Shown here in pieces: positions 45,661-55,784 of a DNA stretch of 64,000 bases; positions within the stretch are counted from its first letter, which is position 1, and every line of letters starts with the position of its first letter. Made by a program: the position numbers and the translations under genes. The notes below the pieces were generated by a model that was given only the letters and a program-made list of their open reading frames with translations, made no database searches and was not told the DNA's origin. The DNA comes from Imbricaverruca yamaguchii. Taxonomy: Eukaryota > Arthropoda > Thecostraca > Neoverrucidae. Location of the stretch: the NCBI GenBank assembly GCA_034440575.1, contig JAOTOL010001556.1, positions 1,397,501-1,461,500 on the forward strand, read 5' to 3'.

Positions 45661-47995
45661 AAACAAAACAATAGGTGTAAGCAAATCAGAAAGATGTTTC
45701 ATGGCTTGTTTTGAGGACAATTTCTTCTTTCAAATGATACACGAGCCTACAAGGGAAAATAAAATATTAGATCTAGTGCTTACTAATGAGGAAAATTTTG
45801 TGCAAAATGTTAACGTAGGAGAGACCTTTGGTAATAGTGATCACAACATTATACGCTTCTCATTATATGTTGGAAGGGTAGCAACCAACAGAACATTGAT
45901 TCCGAATTTTACAAAAGGGAATTACAGTGAGTTCAGGAGCTTCCTAAGTGAAATTAATTGGGAAGTCATATTGAATGGCTTAGATGCTTATGAAATGTGG
46001 ACAATGATAAAAGATAAGCTATTTCAGGGTCAGGATAGGTTCATTCCCAGTAGGCAAATTAGATCAAACAGGGTTAAGCACCCTTCGTGGCTGACTAGGG
46101 AAGTTAAGCAATTACTGGACTCAAAGAAACAAGCATTCAAGAAACTAAAAGATACTAACTCTGGGTTAAACCTAGAATCATATAGAATAGCTAGAAATAA
46201 AGTTAGGAGGTGTGTTAGAGCATCTAAAAGACTTGCTGAAATCAACTTTGCTCGAGAATGTTCAGCAGGTAATGCTAAGAGATTCTTTAGCTTCTATAAA
46301 TTTAAGGCTAAAAAGTGTAGTGTAGGACCACTGGAGGTAGATGGGGAAATAGTGGTTGATGATTGCGACATTGTGGAATCCCTAAGCAAGCAATTCTCAT
46401 CAGTCTTCACTAAAGATAATTCTGGTACAATAGGAACATCTGTAGGCCATGCCATGGCAGGTGATATGCTGGAGGATCTTACAATAACTACAGAAGCCGT
46501 AGAGAAGCAGTTGCAGAATATAAAACCTAATAAAGCTTCCGGACCAGATGAAATATATACTAGGATCTTAGTAGAGTGTGCTAAAGCTTTAGCAACTCCC
46601 CTAGGTATCATTTTCAGGCGATCTATGGAGTATTCAGAAGTACCTGAAGATTGGAGAAATGCAAGTGTAGTACCAATTTTCAAAAAGGGAAATAGGAAGA
46701 GTGTAGGAAACTACAGGCCAGTCAGTTTGACCTCATTAGTTTGCAAAGTACTAGAAAAGCTGGTTAAACAGAATGTTCAGATTCATCTTGATAGGCACAA
46801 CCTTTTAAGGGATACTCAACATGGATTTCGATCTCAAAGGTCTTGTTTAACTAACCTATTGGAGTTCATTGAGTATGTTACCAAAGAAGTAGACAATGAA
46901 AGCAGGATGGATGTTGTGTACTTGGACTTTAGCAAAGCTTTTGATAAAGTTCCACATGGAAGGTTAATTCATCAATTACAACAACATGGGATTGTAGGAA
47001 AAGTTCTACATTGGATTGAAGCATGGTTGCAGGGAAGGAAACAAAGGGTAGTATTGAATGGATGTAAATCTGGTTGGAAAGATGTTCTGAGTGGAGTGCC
47101 ACAGGGCTCTGTTCTAGGGCCCCTCCTCTTTATCATCTTTGTGAACAACATTGAAGTAGGGCTGAGGAATAGAGTGTTCAAATTTGCTGATGACATCAAG
47201 CTGGTAGGAGTGGCTAACAGCAGAGATCAATCTAGTAATATTCAACTAGATTTGGACGACCTAAAAGAGTGGGCTGATCAATGGCAGATGACTTTCAACT
47301 ATGATAAGTGTAAGGTTATGCATATAGGGTCTGCAGGCGAGACATTCAGTTATAAAATGGGAGGGAGGGAACTGGATGTTATTGAAGAGGAAAGGGACTT
47401 AGGTGTGTTGGTCTCAAAAGACCTTAAAGCGGAAAAACAATGTATCTCAGCTAGAAATAGGGCACTCAGAATGCTGGGACTCATTAATAGAAGTGTGAAA
47501 TATAAGAGCAGGGAAGTCATGAAAAAGCTGTACTTAGCATATGTGCGGCCCCACTTGGAGTACTCTGTACAAGCATGGAGCCCCTACCTAGAAAAGGATA
47601 TAGATATGTTAGAAAGAGTCCAGCGCAAAGCCACTAGACTCGTCAGTGGATTAAGTAACTTAGAATATGGAGAAAGGCTTAATGCATTAGATATGTACTC
47701 ACTCAAGTATAGGAGATTAAGGGGAGACATGATTGAAATGTACAAAATTGTTAGAGGGCTAGATCAGGTCAATTTGAATGATGCTCTGCAGTTTAGAGTA
47801 TCCCATAGGGGTCATCAATTCAGGTTAGACAAAATGAGGTGCAGGACAGTTAAACGACAACAGGTCTTCAGTCAAAGGGTTGTTGACCAATGGAATAGGC
47901 TGCCTGCTGATGCAGTGGGGAGTCCCTCATTGAATGTCTTTAAAAGTAGGGTGGATAAATTTTTTAGACAGGAAAATGTTGTTTTTGAATTATAA
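45656..47995 (+). CDS. LINE ORF2: endonuclease end and reverse transcriptase
   Basis: A 779-codon frame without stops. The first 80 residues complete the endonuclease (ILDLVLTNEENF, and GNSDHNIIRF with the catalytic SDH). The RT core follows: NKASGPDEIYTRIL, YRPVSLTSLVCKVLEK, QHGFRSQRSCLTNLLEF, VYLDFSKAFDKVPH (first Asp), SGVPQGSVLGPLLF, and KFADDIKLVG (the FADD catalytic box). The C-terminus, VRPHLEYSVQAWSPYL then FKSRVDKFF, is CR1-like. In the element this part follows the endonuclease in a single ORF2. Here the start is artificial because of the upstream slip. The intact RT suggests a young copy. Confidence 0.92.
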   Translation: MGNKTIGVSKSERCFMACFEDNFFFQMIHEPTRENKILDLVLTNEENFVQNVNVGETFGNSDHNIIRFSLYVGRVATNRTLIPNFTKGNYSEFRSFLSEINWEVILNGLDAYEMWTMIKDKLFQGQDRFIPSRQIRSNRVKHPSWLTREVKQLLDSKKQAFKKLKDTNSGLNLESYRIARNKVRRCVRASKRLAEINFARECSAGNAKRFFSFYKFKAKKCSVGPLEVDGEIVVDDCDIVESLSKQFSSVFTKDNSGTIGTSVGHAMAGDMLEDLTITTEAVEKQLQNIKPNKASGPDEIYTRILVECAKALATPLGIIFRRSMEYSEVPEDWRNASVVPIFKKGNRKSVGNYRPVSLTSLVCKVLEKLVKQNVQIHLDRHNLLRDTQHGFRSQRSCLTNLLEFIEYVTKEVDNESRMDVVYLDFSKAFDKVPHGRLIHQLQQHGIVGKVLHWIEAWLQGRKQRVVLNGCKSGWKDVLSGVPQGSVLGPLLFIIFVNNIEVGLRNRVFKFADDIKLVGVANSRDQSSNIQLDLDDLKEWADQWQMTFNYDKCKVMHIGSAGETFSYKMGGRELDVIEEERDLGVLVSKDLKAEKQCISARNRALRMLGLINRSVKYKSREVMKKLYLAYVRPHLEYSVQAWSPYLEKDIDMLERVQRKATRLVSGLSNLEYGERLNALDMYSLKYRRLRGDMIEMYKIVRGLDQVNLNDALQFRVSHRGHQFRLDKMRCRTVKRQQVFSQRVVDQWNRLPADAVGSPSLNVFKSRVDKFFRQENVVFEL

Positions 47996-48430
47996 CTTGT
48001 GATGCATGGGATATTGAGTATTTTCACTAGCTATATAGGGTATAACATTATGCTAGTATTATGTTGTACTATATGGGGTGTACCTAGCAGTGGATTTGGC
48101 AACTTCCTTTGCGATGTCATACTGATGAGATTGGCTGTGGTGGCACAGGTGAAGGGTTTGCATGGGTTTGGAATTGATAGGTGTGAACATGTACTTTCTA
48201 ATATCTTCTAGACAGGCTTGACCCAGATGGGCCCTTGTGGCCCTTATTAAGCCTTAACACTTTATGACTAATAAGCCATCTAGGTAATGTGAATCTGAAT
48301 GATCTATCAATATGTTGATGCTCCATTTAATATCCTTGTGTGTGTGGTTAGGGGCCTAGGTCAGGTCACATCCGAGCAATTTGTACATTCTTCATATACA
48401 TTGGTTTGTGAAAGCTTTCAAATAGCTTCT

Positions 48431-49010
48431 TTAACACGCGCCCTTGAGGGGGGGGGCGAAATCCACCCACCCTTCTGGTTTTTCCGTACATGACTCCAGA
48501 TTTTACCGGGCGGCATACGCCATTGTTTGCATACCTGCATAGAAATAGCAGGCGTGTTGCTTAAGGCCAGCACAACGAAAATCGCCCGAAGAATATTTTT
48601 CGAGTTAGGGGTCGTTAAAATCAGCACATTTTCTAAACGCTAGACTACAAAATTCGGCGCTGATGCGCTTCCCGTATATTGGCAAAAGAAAGTATTCTTG
48701 GCAACACTAGCGACTTGTTTGATGTACATAGTTATGCTTCATTGTTTCAAAGTCATGTTAGGTCACCGACGTCAAGTCCGGTTAAGTTCATAGCAGTTAA
48801 ATGCAACCAACTTGGTCAATTGGAATGTTGCCATGAATGAAAATAGCTGTCATGCGATTCATGTCACCTTCCATGTTACTCCCTTCACATCCTGACAACT
48901 ACTGTTTGTCATTGTTGTCATGACCTGATAAAGTGTTGTTGCATTGGTGACCTGAGGTCAAATTCCGTGTCTAACATCTGCATTGCATCATTAGTAATGT
49001 CAAAATCATC
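48431..49010. mobile_element. TTAA element family A, 3'-truncated copy
   Basis: Starts TTAACACGCGCCCTTGAGGG, shares the AAATCCACCCACCC, GATGCGCTTCCCGTATATTGGC and GTCATGTTAGGTCACCGA blocks with the other copies, and fades after the ATCTGCATTGCATCATTAGT block. It lies just 3' of the LINE. Confidence 0.75.
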
Positions 49011-49164
49011 ATTGATTTATGCATTACTTGTCCTTGATTTATTTATTATTTCAGCCTATGGGCGCATCTCATCACTTTATCTATATACACCCTCTATCAC
49101 TCTCTGTCTATATCTACCCTCTATAACTCTCTGTCAATATATACTATCCATCACTCTCTATCAT

Positions 49165-50184
49165 TATATATATAAGAGGTCTCTCTAAAATGTACCCGAC
49201 CTTTCGCCTGTAAAAATATATTATGTACCTGACGGGATTGCGGCCCTAATCCCCTTCAAAGTAGGCCCCTTGCGCCTGCACACACTTAGCCCACCGATCC
49301 TTCCACTGCCGAAAACATTTCTGGAACGCTTCTATCGGAATGGTGTTCATCTTCGCCGTCGCGTATTGCATTATCTCTTCTCTACTGTCAAAACGGGATC
49401 CTTTCAATTGCGTCTTCAATTACGGAAACAACCAGAAGTCGCAAGGAGCCATGTCTGGAGAGTAGGGAGGTTGGTTAACGACTGGAATTCTATGTTTGGC
49501 CAAGACATTTTGGATCAGGTGCATTGAATGAGCTGGAGCATTGTCATGATGCAACTGCCAGTTTTTCGCCGTCCAGAGGTCTCGTCTTTTGCGCCGAACT
49601 GCACCACGGAGTCGTTTGAAAACTTGTTGATAACATTTTTTCTCACTGTTTCTCCTTCCGGTGCGTATTCGTGATGCACAATTCCCCGGATGTAAAAAAA
49701 AACACAGCTAGCATCACCTTAGTTTTGGTTCGCACCTGCCGCGCTTTTTTCGGCCTAGGGGACGCGGGATGCTTCGATTGCGACGACTGCTTTTGTTTCC
49801 GGGTCGTACCCGTACACCCATGACCCATCTCCAGTTATCACGGTGTTCAGAAACTCAGGATCAGTGTTGGCAGTGATCAGCATGTCCTGTGCAACCTGAA
49901 CACGGTGTTCTTTCTGTTCCGTTCTAGTTGTTTCCGAAATTGAAGACGCTGTTGAAAGGATCCCGTTTTGACAGTAGAGAAGAGATAACGCAAAACGCGA
50001 CGGCGGAGATGAACACCATTCCAATATAAGCCTTTCAGAAGTGTTTTCGGCAGTGGAAGGATCGGTGGACTAAGTGTGTGCAGGCGCAAGGGGCCTACTT
50101 TGAAGGGGATTAGGGTCCCAATCCCGTCAGGTACGTAATATATTTTTTGCGGCCAAAGGTCGGATGCATTTAAGACAGACCTCG

Positions 50185-50187
<3 letters not shown>
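49165..50187 (-). mobile_element. Mariner element with inverted 3' ends
   Basis: A decayed Tc1/mariner transposase reads on the minus strand from about 50020 to 49253: ITGDGSWVYGYDPETK (first catalytic Asp), WQLHHDNAPAHS (second Asp), YSPDMAPCDFWLF (third Asp) and a C-terminus ending QAQGAYFEGD, in shifted frames. The last 230 bases, including the same C-terminus, occur again on the + strand at about 49955-50187. The element therefore ends in two inverted copies of its own 3' part. It abuts a TA microsatellite at 50186. Intron 12. Confidence 0.83.

Positions 50188-50245
<58 letters not shown>
50186..50245. repeat. (TA)n microsatellite beside the mariner
   Basis: About 28 TA units directly at the outer end of the mariner element, which targets TA. 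Frames across it are artefacts. Confidence 0.93.
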
Positions 50246-50743
50246 ACACATATATACATATACATATATATAATTATGACTCGTCATCTACCTTACCTCA
50301 TGTCTCTCTTTCCTTATCAATATATACACTTATCCGCTTGAGTTTTTATGCAATGTTACACATAGCCATCACCAACTCATCCTATCTGGCTCTGTATCAT
50401 GTCATGCATGAAGTACAATTTCGTACTGGTGCGTACACAATGCAAAGCGTTTCCCACCTCTCGCATTCTGCTTAAAATCGAATTTTGGCTTGCTGCGAAA
50501 CATTATCTATCGATAGTCCCAGCCATTGGCCGACTTTTCGGTTGTATTTCTGGCGAGCCTTGGACAAGCAATGCAGTACCTGGTGAGGATGGTCATGGTC
50601 TCAATCTCCCACACAGTTGGCACCTTTCTAACGGCTGTCACCAAACACAGACCTCCAGACGCAATATACCCACCTGCCCCACTTCTGTGATACTATACTC
50701 AGCTTTAGCAGTACGTAACACCGTGTCTGGTGCGGAATTGCAG

Positions 50744-50824
50744 GGTGATGGCGGCAGGCTGGCTCTACTCGGCGTGCATGGCCGCTCTCCCGTTGGTCGG
50801 CGTCGGCAGCTACAGTGTAACAAG
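50744..50824 (+). CDS. LGR1: LGR exon 13: TM4
   Basis: Acceptor GGAATTGCAG, donor GTGACT, 81 bases, phase 2/2 (residues 584-611). VMAAGWLYSACMAALPLVGV is TM4 with its invariant Trp, then GSYSVT leads into ECL2. It joins exon 14 to give SYSVTSICLPM, the family's spacing between the SY and ICLPM motifs. Too short to stand out as an open frame on its own. Confidence 0.9.
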
Positions 50825-51110
50825 GTGACTGTGCGACACAACGCGAGTTGTCAGGCTTTAAGGTACATATATGACGGCGTCAGCAGCTACGGTGTAACAA
50901 TGTGACTGCACCACACAACGCGAGTTGTCAGGCTTTAAGGTACAGATATGACGGTGTCGGCAGCTACGGTGTAACAATGTGACTGTGCGACACAACGCGA
51001 GTTGTGAAACGTTAAGGTACATATGTGAAGGGGCTCCCATCGGTCGGCGTCGACAGCAACGGAGTAGCAAGCTGACTGTACTATACAACCGGTGTTGCAA
51101 GGGTTTAAGG
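50796..51110 (+). repeat. ~80-bp repeat grown from the exon 13 donor
   Basis: Four units with period 77-84. The first includes the last 29 coding bases of exon 13 and its donor (GTCGGCAGCTACAGTGTAAC, AAGGTGACTG). The next begin near 50874, 50951 and 51038, each keeping the GGCAGCTAC-GTGTAACAA segment followed by a GTGACTG and ACAACGCGAGTTGT block. Copies two and three lost the donor (AATGTGACTG). Confidence 0.87.
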
Positions 51111-51994
51111 TGCAGTTATTGCTCATCACATAGTTCTTGCCCTTGCAGGGAGGGAGGGGGATATACCGCGTTGCACCTTCTTCCCCCAGGTTGATTGCGA
51201 TGGCAAAGAAACGGCGCCCGTCGCCGCCACTCGGTATTTGTCTTGGCCTATCCGTCGCCGACATTATTGGCGCAAACAATGTGAAAAGGCGTCTGCTTCC
51301 TGAGCTGTGGCGCCATAAGATGAATATGGAATACTGCCTTTTATCGAAATTGTGGATTATCGACATCAAACCTCACTTCTTGCCCAAAGTGGGGCATGTT
51401 AGGCATAGCTGTGTGATGGAAAGCGCAGCCCTCGTACTTGCATAAGTCAACCATGTTTCTTATAATATTTGTTGTGATTAACGCAACGGGCACTAGGTAA
51501 TATACCCTTTTCCGTGCTCTGAGTCGCATGCATGCTAATTTTCATGCTAGAGCTGAATTGGACCCCCATTTGTAACCCTGGATACTGGAAAATTGTGCTT
51601 TCGGGTACTATTTTGTAAGTTTCCAAAACTAGATCACCAAATCAACCTCATCTAACTCTTCATCCATGTGCGGAAATATACCATGCGGCACAGCGGTACC
51701 CTTCCGAGTTACTGACGAATACCGTGGTGAGGAATTCGAGCGCGTATCGGATTGTGAGTTTACGCTGGGCTGGATTAACATGGAAGTTGTCGATTGTTTC
51801 TCTCCAAAATTGGATCTTCATACTGACCAGGGATATGAACCAGCACCGCAAGGCATAATAATCGGTTATCAATCGCGAGACATCTTCACGTGCAGTATGC
51901 CGGTTTTGTTTCAAGTCTCTGGTATTCTCCGTTTGGAAACGATAGGGATAAAGGCAGCAACCCCCTTCCTCCTGATGATCGACGAAAAACGTCT

Positions 51995-52735
51995 ATCGCC
52001 CCGCCAGACCTCGTCCTCCCGCCAGACCTCGTCCGCCCGCCAGACCTTGTCCTCCCCCAGACCTTGTCCTCCCGCCAGACCTCGTCCGCTCGCCAGACCT
52101 CGTCCGCCCGCCAGACCTCGTCCGCCCACCAGACCTTGTCCGCCCGCCAGACCTTGTCCGCTCACCAGACCTTGTCCTCCCGCCAGACCTCGTCCGCCCG
52201 CCAGACCTTGTCCGCTCACCAGACCTCGTGCACCCGCCAGACCTTGTCCGCCCACCAGACCTCGTCCGCCCGCCAGACCTTGTCCGCCCACCATACCTTG
52301 TCCGCTCACCAGACCTCGTCCGCCCACCAGACCTCGTCCGCCCGCCAGACCTTGTCCGCTCACCAGACCTCGTCCGCCCACCAGACCTTGTCCGCTCGCC
52401 AGACCTCGTCCGCCCACCAGACCTTGTCCGCCCACCAGACCTTGTCCGCCCACCAGACCTTGTCCGCTCACCAGACCTCGTCCGCCCACCAGACCTTGTC
52501 CGCCCACCAGACCTTGTCCTCCCGCCAGACCTCGTCCGCCCACCAGACCTTGTCCGTTCACCAGACCTCGCCCGCCCGCCAGACCTTGTCCGCTCACCAG
52601 ACCTCATGCACTCGCCAGACCTTGTCCGCCCACCAGACCTTGTCCGCTCACCAGACCTCGTCCGCCCACCAGACCTCGTCCGCCCACCAGACCTCGTGCA
52701 CCCGCCAGACCTCGTCCGGCCGCAAGACGTATCAG
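51995..52735 (+). repeat. 18-bp minisatellite in intron 13
   Basis: About 41 units of CCAGACCTTGTCCGCCCA type with period 18 (one shorter unit near 52055), so frames run open on both strands for over 200 codons. The predicted PPDLVR, RARPC or GGQGL proteins are artefacts. Confidence 0.93.
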
Positions 52736-53060
52736 CTGCCGTCCAGCAGTGTCAATTGTCGTCCGATAACATTAGTGGCCGTCCGACAGTACAAGTTACC
52801 GACCGACAATATTCGTTATTGTTCGGTAGTACCAGCTACCGTCCGATAGTACAGGTTTTCGTCCGATAGTATCCGTTACCGTCCGGCAGTATCAGTTACC
52901 GTCCGGCAGTACCAGTTACCATCCGGTAGTACCAGTTACCGTCCGGCAGTACCAGTTCTCGTCCGGCAGTACCAGTTACCGTCCGGCAGTATCAGTTACC
53001 GTCCGGCAGTACCAGTTACCGTCCTGCAGTACCAGTTACCGTTGGGCAGTATCAGCTCCT
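52736..53060 (+). repeat. 20-bp minisatellite ending at exon 14
   Basis: About 16 units of ACCGTCCGGCAGTACCAGTT type, increasingly regular towards the right and stopping about 55 bases before the exon 14 acceptor. Many units contain GCAG or CCAG that could act as decoy acceptors. Confidence 0.88.
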
Positions 53061-53114
53061 GTGTCTCCTTTGGCCGTCGTACCACCATGTGACTCAGTGT
53101 GGTCTCGCCACCAG

Positions 53115-53286
53115 CATCTGTCTGCCGATGGTCAGCAGTGAGCGGGACGTGCCGGGACTCGTGTACCTGCTGTTCCTGCTGCTGGGAAACGGCACCGCGT
53201 TCCTGCTCATCACCTGGTTCTATCTGCGCATGTACTACAGCATCCGCACCGTGGAGCGGGGTCTTGTGCGGCCCAACGACCTCAGG
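53115..53286 (+). CDS. LGR1: LGR exon 14: ECL2 and TM5
   Basis: Acceptor GCCACCAG (phase 2) chosen because it joins exon 13 to give the family ECL2 motif. The upstream CTCAG at 53097 would not keep phase. 172 bases, residues 611-668. ICLPM carries the Cys that bridges to TM3. GLVYLLFLLLGNGTAFLLIT is TM5, then WFYLRMYYSIR and ERGLVRPNDLR in the third intracellular loop. Donor GTGAGC, phase 0. Confidence 0.92.
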
Positions 53287-54108
53287 GTGAGCATACGGCC
53301 GTGCTGTTGGTGCACCATTGCATGATAGATCACCGGAAAGATATCAGAACCTGTGCAGGGAATTCCGACCGGGGACTGAGGGCGGCTGCGCATGCTTTCA
53401 GATTCCATGATTTTTGGCGGTGGTACGTGAAGCTGATACTGTCCTACCTGCGTCCATGTTGATACCGTCGTATATCCCGAGACATGCTGGAATTCATAAT
53501 CGTCCTATTGATGTGCCCACTCGATACCATTTGGTATGCCAGTGCTGTATGATACGCATAGTACAGTGATATGATCCCCTACTCTCTCCCACAAACAACG
53601 ACCAAAGGCATACCCGCTTTCAACAAAACAAAATATTGCCGAGAAACGTCCATGCGTGATAATTGCGAAGTACACTTGGACATATGATTCACCTACTGAT
53701 CTGCTGTGGTACCCGAATAATTGTGCAGACGTGCTCCACTGGCGTAAAAAAACACAATGTCTGCGATTTTAGCACCGCTTCAACACGCATAGACAAACAA
53801 TGCGTAGTGTAAGATAGGTTACTTTAATCACAGAAGTATGTTATTATGTGCTTCTCACGGTGGTGAAACAATTATCTGATGGCGCTCACTATTTGTTTTT
53901 GGAAGCGGGCATGGACTTTGGGACCACACGTTTATTATAATTTATCCCCGCAAGAAACACAGTACAAACACCACGTTCCCCTTCCTCCTCATCACGTGCA
54001 CTCATCACGCAGACTGTCCAACAGTGACGCGACAGCTCGTCTGTCATCATGGAGAGGCTGACCGCCGCCGGCCGCTTCACCAGCGTGCGCCGATGTCGCG
54101 TGTTTCAG
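53287..54108. other. Receptor intron 14
   Basis: 822 bp, no repeats recognised and no coding potential supported. It ends TGTGTTTCAG before exon 15. Confidence 0.7.
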
Positions 54109-54504
54109 GTTGCGAAGCGGATGGCACTGCTGGTGTTCACCGACTTCGCGTGCTGGGCGCCCATCGCCTTCTTCGGCGTCACGGCCATCGGCGGCATGCC
54201 GTTCATCAGCGTCACCGACGCCAAGATCCTGCTGGTCTTCTTCTACCCCATCAACGCGTGCGCCAACCCGTACCTGTACGCGATCTTCACGCGCCAGTTT
54301 CGCAAGCAGCTGCGCCACCTTGCGGCCGGCTGCCGGCTGGTGCGCCGGCCGGGCACGCGCCGGCGCGCGCGCAGTCGCGCAGCGTCGCCGCACGACGCGC
54401 TCAAGCTGTCGGCCGGCTCGCGCAGCGGGGCGACTCAGCCGCGCAGTGGACAGACCGTGGTCGAGATGCTGTCCCTGAAGCCGGCGCGCCAGTGCGGCCA
54501 ATAG
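54109..54504 (+). CDS. LGR1: LGR exon 15: TM6, TM7 and C-tail
   Basis: Starts [18 protein letters not shown], the highly conserved base of TM6 with its Asp, then the ECL3. TM7 is [19 protein letters not shown], with the family's NPx[12 protein letters not shown] is helix 8, and the tail has a possible palmitoylation Cys (AAGCRL). The 80-residue tail is Arg/Ser-rich and ends [10 protein letters not shown] before TAG at 54502. 396 bases including the stop. The end of this protein is therefore inside the window. Confidence 0.96.
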   Translation, partial: VAKRMALLVFTDFACWAPIAFFGVTAIGGMPFISVTDAKILLVFFYPINACANPYLYAIFTRQFRKQLRHLAAGCRLVRRPGTRRRARSRAASPHDALKLSAGSRSGATQPRSGQTVVEMLSLKPARQCGQ

Positions 54505-54643
54505 AGCCGTTTCGAACTGTAAACCCACCCAGAATGTGTTGTCGAGAATCTGCTGATGGACGTTTGGCGCGTGTGTGTGAAGTTGAGAGCGTTGCTGTCT
54601 GTTATATTGCCTCTCGATTTGTATGTGCACTCGAATCTCAGGC

Positions 54644-54649
54644 ATTAAA
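54644..54649 (+). promoter_or_regulatory. Possible ATTAAA polyadenylation signal
   Basis: ATTAAA lies 140 bases after the receptor stop codon. No AATAAA was seen in the next few hundred bases. Position is plausible but a hexamer this common proves little. Confidence 0.3.
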
Positions 54650-55225
54650 CGCTTTATCAAATTTCAGGCAACCTAATCGAACGCCCGAGTTATTGTTTAT
54701 GACACCATTCGATGTTTGTACGTCGGGGCCATTCCTGGACAATTTCCTTCATCAACAACACGTTGAAGCACGGTACAGCATGTTTTACTGCCATGTACCG
54801 GGTGTCTGAAATGTTCGTTCCCCTGCATGGGAAAGGATAACTGGCTCGTTTTTTCTTCTATTTCCTGATATTTCAGGCTGTTGCGGTACCAAGGAAACGA
54901 TCACTACAAATGACTTCACATGCACCTCGGAACCGTGGCGTTTGTATATGATATCACTTCTTAAATAGTTTCGCTGAAAGCTTTACAACGCTTTGACCTC
55001 TTTAGTTGCTTCGGGGCATGCAACCTTCGCCACGTGGCCGGCGTGGTGGTGGGGGAGCGGCCGACTGAGCGGTATTGGTGTTTCAGCGGTTCAAGCTTCG
55101 AAAACGTTCATCACTTTTTGATTGCACGCCGAGACAGGCATAACTGTTGCACAACCTCTTGCTGATTGCGCCCAGCCTCTGCGATTCCGATGGGCGGCGT
55201 ATGAGCGGGCTGGTGGGACGGGAGA
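54650..55225. other. 3' flank of receptor, no gene seen
   Basis: Nothing supported apart from short incidental frames. It probably holds the 3' UTR end and intergenic sequence. Confidence 0.4.
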
Positions 55226-55380
55226 CGCCCGTGCTTCCAGGGACGAGTAGCCGGGGTAAGATCCCCGTCTTCCAACCGAAAGATTGTGGCTTGTAGTCCC
55301 GTCTGTCGCCACCCTTCGCCCACGATTAGACGACGCGATAGACTGGTGACGCTCTCTGGTCCGACAGTCGACGTGTTGTA
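55226..55380 (+). repeat. tRNA-like SINE, + orientation
   Basis: GGGGTAAGATCCCCGTCTTCCAACCGAAAGATTGTGGCTTGTAGTCCC, in parts, mirrors the minus-strand copy at 14620-14756 (complement). GTCGCCACCCTTCGCCCACG then matches its body. The A box is degraded. Confidence 0.55.
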
Positions 55381-55784
55381 AAACCAATAGCCACCAAAAC
55401 CATATTTCCGTAATGAATCAAACCGCACGCTATAGCCATGACATATTTCCCCGTGGAAGTCACCGAACCTTAACACGCGCCTTGGAGAGGGGGGGCGAAA
55501 TCCGCCCACCCCTCCGGTTTTTCGTACATAATTACAGATTTTACCATTCGATATACGCCATTTCTTGTGTACCTCCTTCGAAATGACCGACGCGTTGCTT
55601 AAAGTAACAAAAATAGAAATCGGCCGAACATTTTTCGAGTCAGGGGACGCTAAACTAAAAAAAAATTGCAGCTCCGGACCACAAGAATCAGCGCTAATTT
55701 GTTACCCGTATATGGGCAAAAAGGAAGTGCTTTTAGCAATATAAGCGACTTGTTTTATGTATGTTGTTATGTTGTATAGTTTTG

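Larger units (their letters stand above)
43640..48300 (+). mobile_element. CR1-type LINE, nearly full length
   Basis: A non-LTR retrotransposon inserted in receptor intron 12 in the same orientation as the gene. In order: a 5' region with two related segments (GTTTAAGATAGATTTTA at about 43820 and 44050), an ORF1 with an esterase-like domain, an endonuclease and reverse transcriptase ORF2, and a short 3' UTR ending near GTGAATCTGAATGATC. No target duplication was found, so the ends are approximate. Confidence 0.88.
11057..54504 (+). other. LGR1: Gene span: type-A LGR (glycoprotein hormone receptor-like GPCR)
   Basis: Fifteen coding exons join in phase to a 799-aa receptor. Order: signal peptide (about 1-24), Cys-rich N-cap (to about 140), LRRs (about 130-330), hinge (about 335-461) with YPYHCCAF and [10 protein letters not shown], seven helices (about 462-715), and a basic tail. 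Intron phases are 2 for introns 1-8, then 0, 2, 1, 2, 2, 0. Known of the family: such receptors sit in the plasma membrane, bind cystine-knot heterodimers (GPA2/GPB5 in invertebrates) through the LRRs and usually signal through Gs and cAMP. Inferred here: the same ligand class. No frameshift or stop is needed. The TM1 exon start is ambiguous because its acceptor is duplicated. Introns total over 40 kb and hold most of the repeats listed. The symbol reflects the family, not a proven orthologue. Confidence 0.93.

Noticed and set aside
51666..52869. Long ORFs on both strands (up to 367 codons)
   Set aside because: They are created by the 18-bp repeat, whose length is a multiple of three. No domain, and they sit in receptor intron 13.
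52736..53060. CRISPR-like array
   Set aside because: Units are contiguous tandem repeats without unique spacers, and the sequence is clearly eukaryotic.
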